A DNA stretch of 10,057 nucleotides from contig NZ_CAJJIC010000088.1 of the NCBI RefSeq assembly GCF_905187505.1, forward strand, positions 1 to 10,057. Direction: 5' to 3'. Positions 1 through 6,091 of this stretch are shown one piece after another. Each line of letters begins with the position of its first letter. Position 1 is the stretch's first letter. The notes beneath the pieces are model-generated. The model worked only from the letters and a program-made list of their open reading frames with translations, ran no database searches and was not told the origin of the DNA. A program made the position numbers and the translations under genes. This DNA comes from an uncultured Mailhella sp. GTDB lineage: Bacteria; Desulfobacterota; Desulfovibrionia; Desulfovibrionales; Desulfovibrionaceae.

Positions 1-2
1 TG

Positions 3-57
3 GGGATCGTGAACAGTTTCGGCACGGATACGCTCACCGCTTACGGGGCAGCGGTCC
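3..57 (+). pseudogene. Probable out-of-frame N-terminal piece of the NepI-like transporter
   Basis: The third reading frame is open from the left edge and reads FGTDTLTAYGAAV up to position 56. Placed before ISEG (read in the first frame from 58), this gives LTAYGAAV-x-ISEG. That has the same spacing as LTPMAQDLGISEG in NepI as I recall it, if two bases are missing around 56-58. I therefore read it as the end of helix 1 and the first loop of the same gene, split by a frameshift. The rest of the N-terminus lies left of the window. It may be a true mutation or a sequencing/assembly error. Confidence 0.5.
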
Positions 58-69
58 ATTTCCGAAGGC

Positions 70-1113
70 ATGACGGGACAGACCGTCACGTCCGTCGGCG
101 CCCTTGCCATGCTGACCAGCCTGCTGCTTGCGCCTCTCACCCGGCATACGGACAGACGCCGCATTCTCCTCACCCTTTCCGCGCTGCTCATCGTATCCAA
201 CGTTCTGGTCGCCACGGCCTCCAGTTACGCCATGCTTCTTCTCGGCCGCGGTCTTCTCGGCATATGCGTGGGCGGATTCTGGTCCATGGCCTCAGCCGTC
301 ACCATTCAGCTCGTGCCTCCCAAGGACATTGCCCGCGCTCTCAGCATTCTGTATTCCGGCGTGTCCGTGGCCACCATCATATCCCTGCCTCTCGCCAGCC
401 TTCTGGAAGAGCTCTGCGGCTGGCGCAACGTCTTTCTGCTCTCCACCATTCCCGGACTGATTTCGTTCATCTGGCAGTTCCTGACCCTTCCCTCCATTCC
501 TCCCCGGCCGGGCAACGACTTTCACGGCATGATCTCTCTGCTCAAGGTACGCTGGGTGCTTGCCGGCATTGCGGCCACCGTCTTCGCCTACGGAGGCTAC
601 CATTCTCTCTTCACCTATCTGCGGCCCTATCTTGAGCACGGTCTTGCCCTGAACGCCTCCTCTCTTTCCATCATGCTTCTGGCCTACGGCGCGGCCAACA
701 CGGTGGGAACCTTTGCCGCAGGAGTGCTTCTGAACAGAAACTTCAAGCTCACCATGGCCGGCATGCACGTCGCCCTGACGTCCCTGGCCGTGCTGCTCTT
801 CTTCTGCCGCAGCATCGTGTCCTTCAGCCTCGTTCTGCTTCTGCTCTGGGGATTTCTCTTCGGCATGCTCTGCGTGGGCTGGACGGCATGGATAGCTCTC
901 ACGCTGTCCGACAAGGCGGAAATCGCCGGAGGCCTTTCGGTGGCGGCCATACAGTTTTCCATAGGCTCAGCCGCCGCTCTCGGCGGCCACATCTACGACG
1001 CCTCCGGCATGACGGGCATTCTTCTCGTGGCTGCCGTCATTCTCGCCGGCGCCACCATGCTCACCCTTGCCAGCTTTGCCCTCTACTTCAAAAGCACGGG
1101 AAAGACGCTCTGA
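70..1113 (+). CDS. NepI-like major facilitator superfamily efflux transporter, N-terminal part missing from this frame
   Basis: This is an inner-membrane transporter of the major facilitator superfamily (DHA1-type drug/metabolite:proton antiporters). From the ATG at 70 it is 347 residues, while such proteins usually have about 390-400 residues and 12 helices. A motif-A-like loop with TRHTDRRR is at residues 24-31, and LGRGLLGICVGGFW at 58-71 matches the helix-4 region. Hydrophobic segments continue to about residue 340. LGR..LG...GGFW.M, the run to LVP, GWRNVF, and GW..WI...L.D.AE closely resemble E. coli NepI, a purine ribonucleoside exporter, so purine export is possible but unproven. Homology begins before the ATG: ISEG is read from codons 58-69, and no Shine-Dalgarno sequence sits at a usable distance before 70. 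An in-frame TGA at 10-12 closes this frame, so the missing helix 1 must come from another frame. I trust the family more than the exact substrate or start. Confidence 0.82.
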   Translation: MTGQTVTSVGALAMLTSLLLAPLTRHTDRRRILLTLSALLIVSNVLVATASSYAMLLLGRGLLGICVGGFWSMASAVTIQLVPPKDIARALSILYSGVSVATIISLPLASLLEELCGWRNVFLLSTIPGLISFIWQFLTLPSIPPRPGNDFHGMISLLKVRWVLAGIAATVFAYGGYHSLFTYLRPYLEHGLALNASSLSIMLLAYGAANTVGTFAAGVLLNRNFKLTMAGMHVALTSLAVLLFFCRSIVSFSLVLLLLWGFLFGMLCVGWTAWIALTLSDKAEIAGGLSVAAIQFSIGSAAALGGHIYDASGMTGILLVAAVILAGATMLTLASFALYFKSTGKTL

Positions 1114-1169
1114 CCCCCCGCCCTTTCGCGAAGCGTTTCTGCACGGCGTGACAGAATCAGGCAAGAAAA

Positions 1170-1196
1170 GGAGAGAATAGGCTCTATGTTCTCTCC
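1170..1196. repeat. Inverted repeat in the gap before the cupin gene
   Basis: GGAGAGAA (1170-1177) and TTCTCTCC (1189-1196) form a perfect 8-bp stem with an 11-base loop. On the plus strand no T-run follows, so it is not a clear terminator for the transporter gene. On the minus strand it is followed by TTTTCTTG, but no minus-strand gene ends here. Two further short hairpins, 1255-1271 (6-bp stem) and 1320-1345 (7-bp stem), lie in the same 284-base gap. I see no convincing promoter there. Confidence 0.4.
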
Positions 1197-1397
1197 GTCT
1201 TGGGCGTTACGTTCCGAAAAAAGAGCAGGATGCAGCCTTTCCCGGAGATGTGGACCTGCGCTGTCCGCAGGCTGAACATGCAGGATGCGCATGGGTCTTC
1301 CGTTCCCCGGCCTCTCCGTGGGCAGGCCCCTCGAGCCCCCTGCCCCTTACGACGGCAAGGCATGCCGTCAACGACCTCTGCATTCAGGAGCAGACAC

Positions 1398-1805
1398 ATG
1401 AACACGATCACCGATCTCTTTCCCCGCGGCGAAGCCAACACCGCCTATGCCCGGTACTTTACGGGAAACAGCTATCTGAACATGCTTTCCACCGAAGGCG
1501 TGGCCATCGGCAACGTGACTTTCGAGCCCGGCTGCCGCAACAACTGGCATATCCACCATGCCGACAAAAACGGCGGACAAATCCTTCTGTGCACGGCCGG
1601 ACGCGGCTGGTATCAGGAATGGGGCAAACCCGCCCGCGAGCTGCATGCAGGCGACGTGGTCATCATTCCCGCAGGCGTCAAGCACTGGCACGGCGCGGCA
1701 AAAGACAGCTGGTTTGCGCATCTGGCCGTGGAAGTTCCGGGCGACAACGCCTCCAACGAATGGCTCGAACCCGTGACATCCGCCGAATACGACATGCTTC
1801 CCTGA
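1398..1805 (+). CDS. Small single-domain cupin, probable metal-binding protein
   Basis: The predicted product is a 135-residue cytosolic protein forming a single cupin barrel. Cupin motif 1 is at about residues 45-70, with H51, H53 and Q61. Motif 2 is at about 84-100, with PAGVKHWHGA carrying H96 and H98. These are the expected metal ligands, probably Mn, Fe or Zn. NNWHIHH, GQILLCT.GRGWYQEWGKPA and HWHGA.KDSWF resemble the small cupins annotated next to, or fused with, carboxymuconolactone decarboxylase-like proteins, and the manganese-dependent hydroxynitrile lyase cupins. Compared with the hydroxynitrile lyase pattern as I recall it (H-x-H-x3-Q), there are four extra residues between the second His and Gln. 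The ATG at 1398 is chosen because AGGAG at 1386-1390 sits 7 bases upstream and the cupin fold starts soon after. The frame stays open back to 1200, but that extension is not protein-like. The substrate is unknown. No functional partner is adjacent. Confidence 0.85.
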   Translation: MNTITDLFPRGEANTAYARYFTGNSYLNMLSTEGVAIGNVTFEPGCRNNWHIHHADKNGGQILLCTAGRGWYQEWGKPARELHAGDVVIIPAGVKHWHGAAKDSWFAHLAVEVPGDNASNEWLEPVTSAEYDMLP

Positions 1806-2266
1806 CACCTTGTCCGGCCGGAACGGGACATGAACGTTCCGACTTCACCGGCCATGCCCGTCTGCGGATCAGCCGCACGCCTTCCGCGGCCGCGCACCGC
1901 TTCATCATCACATCCCCGCAGTCCGGTCCTTCGGCGCGTCTTCGTCAAAAAACTGTCGAAGACGCGCTTTTCTTTGCTGCAAAAACGCCCCGCAGACGTT
2001 TCGCCGTCGTTATGGCTTCATGAAAAGCACGGACGCGTTCTCTGCCCTTCAGGTCGCCTGAAGCCCGTCAGTGCCCGGGAAGAGCCTCGTCCCGGAAAAA
2101 AATTACGCATCCTCCTGTCGGAACTCTTTCCGCCGGAACTTCTGGAGACCGAAAAATTTTTCTTCTTTCCTTCCGAATTTTTCCCCCAAAAAAAACTCTC
2201 TGACCTCCTGAAAGGCAAGGTCTGACCACAGATGCAAGGAAAATCCGCAAGTTCCGTCCACACCGC
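1806..2266. other. Long non-coding stretch with hairpins and an AT-rich segment
   Basis: I find no convincing gene between the cupin stop and the promoter at 2267. Besides the terminator at 1934-1975, the stretch holds a perfect hairpin at 2047-2063 (CTTCAGG, loop TCG, CCTGAAG). A 6-bp stem, CCGGGA/TCCCGG, lies near 2077-2097 and is followed by an A-run. A 12-bp perfect palindrome, GAAAAATTTTTC, is at 2151-2162. The segment from about 2090 to 2220 is rich in A and T runs, unlike the GC-rich genes around it, and lies just upstream of a strong promoter. It may be bendable or UP-element-like DNA. An open frame at 1830-2225 crosses the terminator and has no recognisable protein character. Confidence 0.5.
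1934..1975 (+). terminator. Intrinsic terminator downstream of the cupin gene
   Basis: GCGCGTCTTCG (1934-1944) and CGAAGACGCGC (1957-1967) make a perfect 11-bp stem with a 12-base A-rich loop, followed directly by TTTTCTTT. It is 128 bases past the cupin stop with no gene between, so it most likely ends the cupin transcript. The long stem and T-run make the call strong. Confidence 0.85.
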
Positions 2267-2295
2267 TTGACATTTTTGAAAGGCCTCTATATAAG
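2267..2295 (+). promoter_or_regulatory. Strong sigma70-type promoter upstream of metY
   Basis: TTGACA (2267-2272, a perfect -35 box) is followed after exactly 17 bases by TATAAG (2290-2295, one mismatch to TATAAT). Transcription should start near 2302. This is the best promoter in the window. It drives first the small ORF and terminator at 2335-2460, and metY only if RNA polymerase reads through. Confidence 0.85.
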
Positions 2296-2303
2296 GATTT
2301 CCA

Positions 2304-2319
2304 GATATAGAGTTATATC
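2304..2319. promoter_or_regulatory. Perfect palindrome at the predicted transcription start, candidate operator
   Basis: GATATA (2304-2309), GAGT, TATATC (2314-2319) is a perfect inverted repeat placed at about +2 to +18 of the promoter at 2267-2295, where a bound repressor would block initiation. Methionine genes in Desulfovibrio relatives are known to be controlled by ArsR-family regulators such as SahR, and this site could be an operator of that general kind. No regulator gene is in the window, and I cannot match the site to a known motif. It could instead act as a short 5' RNA hairpin. Confidence 0.45.
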
Positions 2320-2334
2320 AAGGACAGGCATGAC

Positions 2335-2415
2335 ATGGAATACTTTCTCGAACTTCTCGACGAACGCATGTGCAGGGGCGAAACATCAGTCGCACCGATC
2401 TTTCTTCATGCCTGA
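2335..2415 (+). CDS. Possible 26-residue leader peptide or small protein
   Basis: A short ORF starts at ATG 2335, about 33 bases past the predicted transcription start. AAGGA at 2320-2324 lies 10 bases upstream as a ribosome-binding site. It ends in TGA at 2413-2415, 15 bases before the terminator stem at 2431. The peptide begins MEYFLELLDER, then has adjacent Met and Cys codons (residues 12-13, 2368-2373), and ends IFLHA. It has no hydrophobic span or known motif. The tight promoter / ribosome site / short ORF / terminator arrangement upstream of a homocysteine synthase gene fits a leader peptide, but a stand-alone small protein or a chance ORF within a small RNA is also possible. An alternative ATG at 2330 opens a different frame that runs through the terminator. 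Confidence 0.35.
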   Translation: MEYFLELLDERMCRGETSVAPIFLHA

Positions 2416-2430
2416 GCAATACCGGCAGGA

Positions 2431-2465
2431 AGCCCGTGCGACAAGCGCGGGCTTTTTCATTTTTG
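2431..2465 (+). terminator. Intrinsic terminator or attenuator between the leader and metY
   Basis: AGCCCGTGC (2431-2439) pairs with GCGCGGGCT (2445-2453), giving a 9-bp stem with one T-G pair and a GACAA loop. It is followed by TTTTCATTTTG. It lies 103 bases upstream of the metY start and about 130 bases downstream of the predicted transcription start. Because I see no clear promoter between here and metY, it probably limits metY transcription. An upstream stretch, GCAGGGGC (2372-2379), could pair with GCCCGTGC (2432-2439) at seven of eight positions and thereby open this stem. Confidence 0.8.
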
Positions 2466-2567
2466 TTCACCAGTTCCTGTCGGGCATCGCTTTTCCACCG
2501 ACCCCCGCGTGTCCGACCGGCACAACAGGAATGCAAACACGGCTTAAGCCTCAACAAAGGATATCGC

Positions 2568-3851
2568 ATGAGCAAGCATATCGAAACCACCTGCGTACAG
2601 GGCGGTTACACTCCCGGCAACGGCGAACCCCGTCAGATCCCCATCATTCAGAGCACCACGTTCAAGTACGACACCAGCGAAGACATGGGCAAGCTGTTCG
2701 ACCTTGAGGCCAGCGGCTATTTCTATACCCGTCTTCAGAACCCCACCAACGACTACGTGGCCGCCAAGATAGCCGCCCTGGAAGGCGGCAGCGCCGCCAT
2801 GCTCACCTCTTCCGGTCAGGCGGCCTCCTTCTTCAGCGTGTTCAACCTTGCAAGCGCAGGCGACCATGTGGTGGCTTCCTCCACCATTTACGGCGGCACC
2901 TACAACCTGTTTGCCGTCACCATGAAGCGCATGGGCATCGATTTCACCTTCGTTTCTCCCGACTGCTCCGACGAGGAACTGGAAGCCGCCTTCCGTCCCA
3001 ACACCAAGGCGGTGTTCGGCGAAACCATCGCAAACCCCGCTCTCGTGGTCCTCGACATTGAACGCTTCGCCAAAGCCGCTCATGCCCACGGCGTGCCTCT
3101 CATCATCGACAACACCTTTGCCACGCCCGTGAACTGCCGTCCCATCGAATGGGGTGCGGACATCGTGGTGCACTCCACCACCAAGTACATGGACGGTCAC
3201 GGCGCAGCCGTGGGCGGCTGCATCGTGGACTCCGGAAAGTTCGACTGGATGGCCCATGCCGAAAAGTTCCCCGGTCTCTGCACTCCCGATGAAAGCTATC
3301 ACGGCATCACCTATGTGACCAAGTTCGGCAACGCCGCGGCGTACATCACCAAGGCCACGGCGCAGCTCATGCGCGACTTCGGCGCCATTCAGGCCCCGCA
3401 GAACGCCTTTCTGCTGAACCTCGGTCTGGAAAGCCTGCACGTCCGCATGGCCCGTCACTGTGAAAACGGTCTGGCCGTGGCCAAGTACCTCAGCCAGAGC
3501 GATCTGGTGGACTGGGTGCGCTATCCCGGACTGCCCGGCGACAAGTACCATGAACTTGCGCAGAAGTATCTTCCCAACGGCTCCTGCGGCGTAGTGAGCT
3601 TCGGAGTGAAGGGCGGTCGCAAGGCTGCGGAAAACTTCATGAAGCACCTGCGCATCGCCGCCATCGAAACGCACGTGGCCGACGCCCGCACCTGCTGCCT
3701 GCATCCTGCAAGCGCCACGCATCGCCAGATGAACGACGAAGAACTGCGCAACTGCGGCATTCTGCCCGAACTCGTGCGCTTCTCCTGCGGCATAGAGAAC
3801 GCTGAAGACCTCATTGCCGACATCCATCAGGCTCTGGAAGCCAATCGCTGA
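2568..3851 (+). CDS. metY: O-acetylhomoserine sulfhydrylase (homocysteine synthase), PLP-dependent
   Basis: This 427-residue cytosolic enzyme, of usual length for the family, joins O-acetylhomoserine and sulfide to make homocysteine and acetate. It belongs to the Cys/Met-metabolism PLP family (fold type I). Visible landmarks are YFYTRLQNPT (51-60, phosphate and active-site contacts from the partner subunit), SSGQAA (81-86), Y108 in STIYGGTYNLF (stacks on PLP), ETIANP (152-157), DNTFATP (181-187), and STTKY with the Schiff-base lysine K206. A segment of about 50 residues after the lysine, including DESYHGITYVTKFGN, is the insertion that separates MetY-type sulfhydrylases from cystathionine gamma-synthases. 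The ATG at 2568 has AAAGGA at 2556-2561, 6 bases upstream. The open frame extends back to 2370, but that would put the terminator inside the gene. The start is preceded by the leader unit and followed at once by a strong terminator. It forms a functional pair with metA. Confidence 0.95.
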   Translation: MSKHIETTCVQGGYTPGNGEPRQIPIIQSTTFKYDTSEDMGKLFDLEASGYFYTRLQNPTNDYVAAKIAALEGGSAAMLTSSGQAASFFSVFNLASAGDHVVASSTIYGGTYNLFAVTMKRMGIDFTFVSPDCSDEELEAAFRPNTKAVFGETIANPALVVLDIERFAKAAHAHGVPLIIDNTFATPVNCRPIEWGADIVVHSTTKYMDGHGAAVGGCIVDSGKFDWMAHAEKFPGLCTPDESYHGITYVTKFGNAAAYITKATAQLMRDFGAIQAPQNAFLLNLGLESLHVRMARHCENGLAVAKYLSQSDLVDWVRYPGLPGDKYHELAQKYLPNGSCGVVSFGVKGGRKAAENFMKHLRIAAIETHVADARTCCLHPASATHRQMNDEELRNCGILPELVRFSCGIENAEDLIADIHQALEANR

Positions 3852-3857
3852 TTCCAC

Positions 3858-3891
3858 GGGCCTTCCGAATTCTTCGGAAGGCCCTTTTTTT
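3858..3891 (+). terminator. Strong intrinsic terminator after metY
   Basis: GGGCCTTCCGAA (3858-3869) and TTCGGAAGGCCC (3873-3884) form a perfect 12-bp stem with a 3-base loop, followed by seven T (3885-3891). It starts 7 bases past the metY stop. It should largely separate metY transcription from metA. Confidence 0.95.
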
Positions 3892-3946
3892 CAGGTTCCG
3901 GCCGCCGGCTTCCCGAACCTTTTCGTCCATCATCCGGGAGGATGCC

Positions 3947-4888
3947 ATGCCCATCAAAATTCCCAATGAACTTCCTGCCGTAAAAACGCTCAACAACGAA
4001 AACATCTTCGTCATTACCGAAACGCGTGCCATCACGCAGGACATCCGTCCTCTGAAGATACTTCTGCTCAACCTCATGCCTACCAAGATAGCGACGGAAA
4101 CGCAGCTTTCCCGTCTGCTGGGCAACACTCCCCTTCAAGTGGAACTTGAACTCATCCACACCTCCAGCCACGAATCCAAAAACACGCCCCGCAGCCATCT
4201 GCTCTCCTTCTACAAGACCTTTGAGGAGGTGCGCGGCAACTACTACGACGGCATGATCATCACCGGTGCTCCCGTAGAGCTCATGCCTTTTGAGGAAGTG
4301 GAATACTGGAAGGAGCTTTGCGACATCATGGAGTGGAGCAAAAGCCACGTGCACAGCACCTTCCACATCTGCTGGGGCGCCCAGGCCGGTCTGTATTATC
4401 ATTACGGCATTCAGAAAAGGCTGCTGCCCAAAAAGATTTCCGGCATCTATCCCCATCACGTGGATCATGCCGGTTCCATTCTCTTCCGCGGCTTCGACGA
4501 CGTGTTCATGGTCCCCCATTCCCGCAACACCACGGTGGATCGGGCCGACGTGGAAAAGCAGCCGGAACTCAAGATACTCGCTTCCTCCCCCGTGGCGGGG
4601 CTCTATGCCATTTCCACGGACAACGGCAAGCAGATATTCATCACCGGTCATTCCGAATACGATGCCGACACCCTTCACAAGGAATATACGCGCGACCTTG
4701 CGGCCGGCATCAACCCGGAAATTCCTGAAAACTACTATCCGGACGACGACCCTCGGCAGACGCCCCGCATGACCTGGCGCGCCCACGCCCATCTGCTCTA
4801 CGCCAACTGGCTCAACTACTTCGTCTACCAGTCCACGCCCTACGATCTTGCGGAACTGGAAAAGCAGGCGCGCAGCGGACGAAAGTAG
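3947..4888 (+). CDS. metA: Homoserine O-acetyltransferase (MetA family)
   Basis: This 313-residue cytosolic enzyme acylates homoserine in the first committed step of methionine synthesis. It aligns with E. coli MetA almost without gaps from MPI.P.ELPAV onward. The catalytic residues are in place: C142 in HICWGAQA, H235 and E237 in TGHSEYD, and K47 in LNLMPTK. Position 111 is Glu (TGAPVELM), where E. coli MetA has Gly (TGAPLGLV). Work on MetA family members showed that Glu here favours acetyl-CoA and Gly succinyl-CoA, so the product should be O-acetylhomoserine, the substrate of the adjacent metY product. The start is supported by GGGAGG at 3936-3941, 5 bases upstream. Only 95 bases, mostly terminator, separate it from metY, and I find no clear promoter there. 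Expression may depend on read-through or a weak promoter. It faces the kds operon and ends in its own terminator. Confidence 0.95.
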   Translation: MPIKIPNELPAVKTLNNENIFVITETRAITQDIRPLKILLLNLMPTKIATETQLSRLLGNTPLQVELELIHTSSHESKNTPRSHLLSFYKTFEEVRGNYYDGMIITGAPVELMPFEEVEYWKELCDIMEWSKSHVHSTFHICWGAQAGLYYHYGIQKRLLPKKISGIYPHHVDHAGSILFRGFDDVFMVPHSRNTTVDRADVEKQPELKILASSPVAGLYAISTDNGKQIFITGHSEYDADTLHKEYTRDLAAGINPEIPENYYPDDDPRQTPRMTWRAHAHLLYANWLNYFVYQSTPYDLAELEKQARSGRK

Positions 4889-4917
4889 CATCGCTCTCCG
4901 CCTCTCAGAACCTCCCG

Positions 4918-4952
4918 GCTCCGGTCGCTGCCTTGAGATGACCGGAGCTTTT
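4918..4952 (+). terminator. Intrinsic terminator after metA
   Basis: GCTCCGGTC (4918-4926) pairs with GACCGGAGC (4940-4948) in a perfect 9-bp stem with a 13-base loop, then TTTT. It begins 29 bases after the metA stop. The T-run is short, so it may be only moderately efficient. A second hairpin at 5084-5113 could catch read-through. Confidence 0.75.
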
Positions 4953-5079
4953 CGGTTCCGGGCCGGAGCCCCCCTTTCCCTGTCGGACCCCGCACCTCCG
5001 CCTGGCGGACTGGAGCAGGCAGGCCCTGTCTTTTTCCGCCGCTTCCGGCCACGCGGGCTTCGCCCTTCCTTATCATGCG

Positions 5080-5113
5080 AAAAAGCCGCTCACCTTCCGG
5101 TGAACGGCTTTTT
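5080..5113 (-). terminator. Bidirectional terminator between metA and the kds operon
   Basis: AGCCG-C-TCACC (5084-5094) and GGTGA-A-CGGCT (5099-5109) make a 10-pair stem with one internal mismatch and a TTCC loop. AAAA precedes it and TTTT follows it, so it works on both strands. On the minus strand it lies 37 bases past the kdsD stop and should end the kdsA-kdsB-kdsD transcript. On the plus strand it backs up the metA terminator. Confidence 0.88.
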
Positions 5114-5146
5114 CTGCGCAGGGAGAAGGTTTCCCGACAAACAGCC

Positions 5147-6091
5147 CTACAATATGTCGTGCATGCTCAATATGCCGAGCGGCCTGTGCCTTTCATCCAC
5201 GACGAAGACACAGGTGATCTTTCTGTCCTCCATGATGCCCTGTGCCTTGGCGCTCAGCGCGTCGGCATCGACGCATACGGGGTTTCGTGTCATGAGCTCG
5301 CAGGCCGTGCTTTCGAGAATGTGCGGCCCCATGTGACGGCGCAGATCACCATCGGTAATGATGCCCGCAAGCGACTCTCCATCCATGACGCCGACGCATC
5401 CGAAGCCCTTCTTCGTCATTTCTGCAAGCACGTCCATCATGGGAGCGTTCAAAGAAAGAAGCGGCATGGATTCGCCCGTGTGCATGAGATCGCGCACCAG
5501 CGACAGCTTATGCCCGAGGGACCCTCCCGGATGAAAGCGCCGGAAGTCCTCCTTGCGGAATCCCCGGGCCGTGAGCAGGCACATGGCGAGGGCATCGCCG
5601 AGCGCCATCTGCACCGTCGTGCTCGTGGTGGGAGCGCAGTCCAGAGGACAAGCCTCGTGCAGCTGCGGCTGCTGAAGAAGGTAGTCGCAGTGCTTGCCGA
5701 GAAAGCTGTCGGCATTCTTGGTAATGGCGATGAGCGGCATGTTGTTCTGAGAGGCATAAAGCACGATGTCCGTCAGTTCCGCCGTATTGCCGGAATTGGA
5801 AATGGCGATGACGGCATCATCCGGCGTCATCATACCGAGATCTCCGTGACTGGCCTCGGCGGGATGAATGAAATACGCCGGAGAGCCCGTGGAGGCGAGA
5901 GTGGCTGCTATCTTGCGCGCCACATGACCGCTCTTTCCCATGCCCGTGACGGCTATGCGGCCCCTGATGCCGAGCAGACAGTCCACCGTCCGTTCAAAGG
6001 ATTCCCCGAGACCGTCTGCCAGAATGCAGAGCGCCTGCGCCTCGTCGCGCAGCACCTGCCGAGCTTCGTCAAGATACTTCATCGCTCTCAC
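5147..6091 (-). CDS. kdsD: Arabinose-5-phosphate isomerase (KpsF/GutQ family)
   Basis: This enzyme converts ribulose-5-phosphate to arabinose-5-phosphate, the first step of KDO synthesis. The 314 residues comprise a sugar-isomerase (SIS) domain at about 40-175 and two CBS domains at about 200-258 and 268-314. Key residues known from E. coli KdsD are all present, shifted by six: K53 in TGMGKSGHVA, E105 in SNSGNTAEL, E146 in HEACPLDCAPT, and H187 in HPGGSLG. It ends at MHDIL, a little short of relatives that continue for several residues. The start is uncertain. GTG at 6091 overlaps the kdsB stop by four bases (GTGA), copying the ATGA overlap between kdsA and kdsB, whereas an ATG three codons later (6082) would give 311 residues. 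It is the last gene of the operon, followed by the bidirectional terminator. GutQ is a paralogue with the same activity, but the operon context favours kdsD. Confidence 0.94.
   Translation of the reverse strand: MRAMKYLDEARQVLRDEAQALCILADGLGESFERTVDCLLGIRGRIAVTGMGKSGHVARKIAATLASTGSPAYFIHPAEASHGDLGMMTPDDAVIAISNSGNTAELTDIVLYASQNNMPLIAITKNADSFLGKHCDYLLQQPQLHEACPLDCAPTTSTTVQMALGDALAMCLLTARGFRKEDFRRFHPGGSLGHKLSLVRDLMHTGESMPLLSLNAPMMDVLAEMTKKGFGCVGVMDGESLAGIITDGDLRRHMGPHILESTACELMTRNPVCVDADALSAKAQGIMEDRKITCVFVVDERHRPLGILSMHDIL

Noticed and set aside
1830..2225. 131-codon plus-strand open frame after the cupin gene
   Set aside because: It runs through the 1934-1975 terminator and the AT-rich block, has no good ribosome site, and is low-complexity at its end (Phe and Lys runs from homopolymers).
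2370..2567. N-terminal extension of MetY
   Set aside because: The extension would contain the intrinsic terminator. The family starts close to the ATG at 2568, which has its own ribosome site.
2302..2567. SAM or SAH riboswitch upstream of metY
   Set aside because: I considered this because of the metY context and terminator, but I could not match the sequence to the conserved core of the SAM-I, SAM-II or SAH classes as I remember them. An Rfam scan would decide.
2544..3857. 437-codon open frame antisense to metY
   Set aside because: It is a shadow of the GC-biased codon pattern of metY. It has no ribosome site or recognisable domain.
3827..4891. 354-codon open frame antisense to metA
   Set aside because: It lies opposite a certain gene with conserved active-site residues and crosses the metY terminator.
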